From NCBI RefSeq assembly GCF_003033925.1, contig NZ_CP028365.1, positions 1,550,001 through 1,614,000 of the forward strand: a stretch of DNA of 64,000 nucleotides. The letters are read 5' to 3'. Position 1 is the first letter of the stretch; the number at the start of each line of letters is the position of its first letter. The notes under the pieces are model-generated. The model did not search any database. It saw nothing but the letters and a program-made list of their open reading frames with translations, and had not been told where the DNA came from. The translations under genes and the position numbers were made by a program. The DNA comes from Tannerella serpentiformis. GTDB taxonomy: Bacteria > Bacteroidota > Bacteroidia > Bacteroidales > Tannerellaceae. Of this stretch, positions 61,901-64,000 are shown in pieces.

Positions 61901-63266
61901 TACGGCGGCCATGCTGGGCTTCTTGCCGATGGCGGTGTCTGCTTCTGCCGGTGCAGAGGTGCAGCGTCCGTTGGCTACGGTTGTAATCGGTGGCCTTTTT
62001 ACAGCCACGTTACTCACGTTAATCATCGTCCCTGTGCTATATGCTTTGGAAGAGAAATCGGGGCGGCTATCGTTCAAACGGTCGCTTCCCCTTACGCTGT
62101 TAATCATAGCATTTGGGGTAGGTGCTCCCGTCCAAGCCCGTTCTCAACAGAAAGTAGATCTCAAACAAGCCCTTGTGTTGGCCGAGCAGTATTACCCGAC
62201 GATGAAAGCTGCGCAATTGTCCGTAGATCATGAAACGGCGATGAAGGCCGGCGTAAACGACATTGGGACGACCGAATTCTCTGCCGGTGCAGACGAAATC
62301 GGTAGGGGAAATGAGGGCACTTTCACCCTGCTCAGTGTGCGGCAAAACCTTCACTTTTTGGGTAACAAGGCGCGCAGTCGCCATCAATCTCAAATGGTGT
62401 CCACGGCCAGCGCTGCGGCAGAACTCACCCGCAAGCAGTTGCAGAAGAGGGTCAGCCAGGCCTATGTCCAAGCCTATGTCGCCGGCCAACGAATGGAGGT
62501 TTATGCGACAATAGACTCTATCTATGGTAGCTTTGAAATGGCGGCAAAAGCGAAATACGATGCCCGAGAAACCTCCTATCTGGAATACCTCACGGCCAGG
62601 AAGAAGGCCATACAGACGGCTGAAGAAAAGCGGCAGGCTGCAGATGACTATCGCATAGCCGTGATGCAGCTCTCGCTGTGGTTAGGCGATGGTGTCTACG
62701 AGCCGACGGTTGCCCCGGAAGAGCCTTTGCAGGTCGCGGATAGAGACAGCGTAGCCGATAGCCCACTGTCGAGACTTTACGCCGAGAAAGTGAAGCTGGC
62801 AACTGAGAATATCTCTTTGGAAAAATCGAAATCACTCCCCACGTTCTTCGTAGAAGGAGGAACGAAAATGATGGGAAATCGCATGGGCTATTGGAGCATC
62901 GACGTCGGGGTGAGCGTTCCCCTGTTCAGAAAGTCTTATCGGGCACGGGAGAAGGCAGCACGCATCGAGCGTGATATGGCTACGGCTGACTTCGAGGCGG
63001 CTCAAATAGCACTCCGCGCAACGGAGAACAGCCTCATGGCACAGTATCAGAAGTGGAAACGTTTGCTGATGTATTATCATCAAACGGCCTTACCCACCGC
63101 ACGCGAGCAGCAGAAAGGGGCCGCAGCGGCTTATCGCTTAGGGGCCACCGACTATATCGGATTCATTCAGACTATGGGCGATGCCGTCCAAACAGAACTC
63201 GACTATTGGACGGCCTACGAACAGTTACTTCAAACACAAATCGATTTACAATATCTCAACCTATGA
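58929..63266 (+). CDS. CusA/CzcA-type heavy-metal RND efflux pump fused to a TolC-like outer-membrane channel
   Basis: A 1445-residue fusion. Residues 1 to about 1040 are a complete heavy-metal RND pump: proton-relay DFGIIVDGAVIIVEG near residue 398, an early IDSTPDITNNQVQV, and the second membrane set ending FTATLLTLIIVPVLYALEEK. A hydrophobic joint (SLPLTLLIIAFGVGAPVQARS, about 1048-1068) resembles the old signal peptide of an outer-membrane partner. The rest (about 1070-1445) is a TolC/CusC-like protein (LKQALVLAEQYYPTMKAAQLSV, GATDYIGFIQTMGDAVQTELDYWTAYEQLLQTQIDLQYL). Expected substrates are Cu+, Ag+, Co2+, Zn2+ or Cd2+. It overlaps the adaptor gene by four bases. Confidence 0.93.
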   Translation: MINRIIFFSIKHKFLVVLLLVAIIGGGLYSMSTINIDSTPDITNNQVQVITVSENLSAADIEQFVTYPVELAMSNLPGVEDIRSVSRFGLSVVTIVFKDDFGTYLPRQLVQEKLEEVRADIPEGFGTPEMGPITTGLGEIYQYTLVPRDSARYTAQELRTMQDWLVKRRLSMLPGVVEVNSFGGSVKQYEVSLNPEKLKAMSVSISDVYEALSRNNANTGGAYIEKNHMAHFIRGEGLVKSLDDIKDIVVKNNNGRPMLIRDIADKVDYGSQVRYGAFTQDGREAVGGMILMLKGANSDKVVTAVKERMRQVQKSLPSDIELKPFLDRSNLIGRTTSTIARNLIEGALIVIFVLVLLLGSVRGGIITASVIPLSLLFAFILMRVFGVWANLMSLGAIDFGIIVDGAVIIVEGVVFEIECRIRQQQDSLSRTDMDEISYKASSTMMHSAFFGQLIILIVFTPILFLAGVSGKMFAPMAYTFSFAVLGALILCLTYVPMVSSLWMNPSSHADSYMARAEQKLEQLSNRFIGAIIRVYRPMLTFALRHKRSVILSAIGLFGVAVFVFSKMGGEFIPELDEGDIAMQTFLRPGSSLSETIEREKEVERLLLRSFPEIKTVCARIGVADIPTDPMGFDYTDSFIILEKDRSKWTSAKSKEELIEKIKAKLQTLPGLNFAFSQPVALRFNELLTGVREDVAVKLYGDDLEQLNKLGEQMVNIISKVPGAGDVALERTAGLPQITVKYDRRRLAQYGLEVDKLNRYVSAAFAGGPAGVVFEGEKRFDLVLRLSDTYRKGIDNLRYLFIDLPDGRQIPLGEVANISYQSGPMQISRDQASRRIYVGVNVRGRDVASVVADIQKQLERQLELPPGYHLTYGGEFQNLQEAKERLAVVLPIALSLIFLLLYFALNSLKQSLMIYMAVPLATIGGVFALALRGMSFSISAGVGFIVLFGVAVLNGLVLINRFNALKQEGVTDINRRIILGTKERIRPILLTATAAMLGFLPMAVSASAGAEVQRPLATVVIGGLFTATLLTLIIVPVLYALEEKSGRLSFKRSLPLTLLIIAFGVGAPVQARSQQKVDLKQALVLAEQYYPTMKAAQLSVDHETAMKAGVNDIGTTEFSAGADEIGRGNEGTFTLLSVRQNLHFLGNKARSRHQSQMVSTASAAAELTRKQLQKRVSQAYVQAYVAGQRMEVYATIDSIYGSFEMAAKAKYDARETSYLEYLTARKKAIQTAEEKRQAADDYRIAVMQLSLWLGDGVYEPTVAPEEPLQVADRDSVADSPLSRLYAEKVKLATENISLEKSKSLPTFFVEGGTKMMGNRMGYWSIDVGVSVPLFRKSYRAREKAARIERDMATADFEAAQIALRATENSLMAQYQKWKRLLMYYHQTALPTAREQQKGAAAAYRLGATDYIGFIQTMGDAVQTELDYWTAYEQLLQTQIDLQYLNL

Positions 63267-64000
63267 CGACAATGAAAAAGAAAGCATGCTTATATATCGC
63301 CGCAGCCCTGCTCGTAGCATCATGCGGCACAAAGAATGAACAGGAAGAAGGCCGAAGCGAGGACTTGCCCGAAAAGAACACCGTGGAGCTTACCGACAAA
63401 CAAATGCAACAGCTGAACATCACGACCGGTGCATTGGCCGATCACACCTTTGCCGGAACCATTCAAGCAAGTGGGCGGCTCACCACCTCGCCGCAAGGCG
63501 AGGCTTCGATAGCGCCCAAGATGGGGGCCAATGTGGAGCGCGTGCTGGTCAGGGAAGGGCAAGAGGTGACGAAGGGGCAAGTGTTGGCCTACCTGTCTCA
63601 TCCAGACTTATTAGAGATCCAGTCGCGTTATCTCACGGCGGTTAACCGTCGCGATTATCTCAGTAAAGAGTACCAGCGACAAACTCAGATGATGGACGAA
63701 AAGGTAGGCGCCGGCAAAGACTACGACAGAACAAAATCGGAACTGCAAATCATCAACAGCGAGATTCGCATGCTGACGACACAACTGCAACAATTGGGAA
63801 TCGCACCCTCATCCCTAAGGGCCGGAAAGGCAGTCTCGGCCATTGCCGTAACCAGCCCCATAGCCGGAACCGTGGAGCGGATCGATGTGGAGACGGGGCA
63901 GTATGCCGCCCCTGAAACGCCTATGATGAGAATCATAAACACGCAAAGCCTCTTCGCCGAATTGCAGGTCTATCAGAGCGATCTGCCCCGATTGCAAAAA
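63263..64000 (+). CDS. RND efflux periplasmic adaptor (CusB-like), 3' end missing
   Basis: The first 246 codons of a membrane fusion protein; the gene runs out of the window. A lipoprotein signal (LYIAAALLVASCG) ends at a lipobox cysteine. Barrel-sandwich strands follow (GTIQASGRLTTSPQGEASIAPKMGANVERVLVREGQEVTKGQVLAYLSHPDLLEIQSRYL), then a coiled coil with QMMDEKVGAGKDYDRTKSELQ, and the return strand AVTSPIAGTVERIDVETGQY. It should join the RND pump to the outer-membrane part. The start overlaps the pump stop (ATGA); an ATG three codons later is also possible. Confidence 0.93.
   Translation, partial: MTTMKKKACLYIAAALLVASCGTKNEQEEGRSEDLPEKNTVELTDKQMQQLNITTGALADHTFAGTIQASGRLTTSPQGEASIAPKMGANVERVLVREGQEVTKGQVLAYLSHPDLLEIQSRYLTAVNRRDYLSKEYQRQTQMMDEKVGAGKDYDRTKSELQIINSEIRMLTTQLQQLGIAPSSLRAGKAVSAIAVTSPIAGTVERIDVETGQYAAPETPMMRIINTQSLFAELQVYQSDLPRLQK

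Overview
The window is a chromosome segment of a GC-rich Bacteroidota. The evidence is a PorZ-like type IX secretion protein, a TonB-dependent receptor with a CarboxypepD-like start, KdsC, the long two-part IspG, a DUF3408/MobA/MobC mobilizable element, and many promoters of the Bacteroidota form TTTG-N19-TAnnTTTG. Gene starts rarely show a Shine-Dalgarno sequence. The mix of genes suggests the Tannerella/Porphyromonas side of Bacteroidales; the genus is my inference, not something read from a marker gene.

Layout. 1-10.3 kb: end of an S41 protease, a sirtuin, mnmA, typA, rpsO, porZ and rdgB. 10.7-20 kb: a lipoprotein, glyS with an FKBP-like lipoprotein, an SGNH/MBOAT O-acetylation pair, YraN, MmcQ, birA and a K+/H+ antiporter. 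20.8-26 kb: pfkA, metK (behind a promoter and a SAM-II-like riboswitch), and a fructan pair (GH32 plus fructokinase). 26-35 kb: a LiaF-like membrane protein, apbE, nitroreductase, a DUF2520 protein, kdsC, a TonB receptor and two toxin-antitoxin modules, the second with a chimeric antitoxin. 35-52 kb: GH3-family protein, thioesterase, dprA, a phosphoethanolamine transferase-like enzyme, an M48 protease, tRNA-Leu, a U32 peptidase, a flippase-like protein, the gcvH-purE-ispG operon, rpoN, rnz and a broken Abi gene. 52-58.4 kb: flavin reductase, a methyltransferase, then a mobilizable element (primase, DUF3408, mobC, mobA). 58.4-64 kb: a metal-efflux operon with an RND-TolC fusion and an adaptor cut by the window end; the DNA from about 54.3 kb onward is visibly less GC-rich than the rest.

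The most unusual signal lies between the genes. Most long intergenic gaps in the chromosomal part hold a tandem array with a period of 41 or 42 bp, about four turns of the DNA helix. The unit sequence differs from locus to locus, but each unit carries one or two short palindromes, and where there are two they lie about 21 bp apart. In one array the palindrome changes by matched substitutions in both arms; in another the palindrome is replaced by a different one while the 42-bp phase continues unbroken. I see about twelve such arrays (near 2.1-3.2, 6.6, 10.5, 14.7-15.2, 20.4, 27, 31.1, 36.7-37.4, 42.0, 42.2-42.6, 49.6-49.9 and 50.0 kb). The constant period over unrelated sequences points to selection for, or a mechanism that produces, helically phased palindromes. 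Other repeat families are two copies of a 113-116 bp element with long inverted arms, CCCTCTA heptamer tracts at four places, and a dispersed GC-rich linker repeat.
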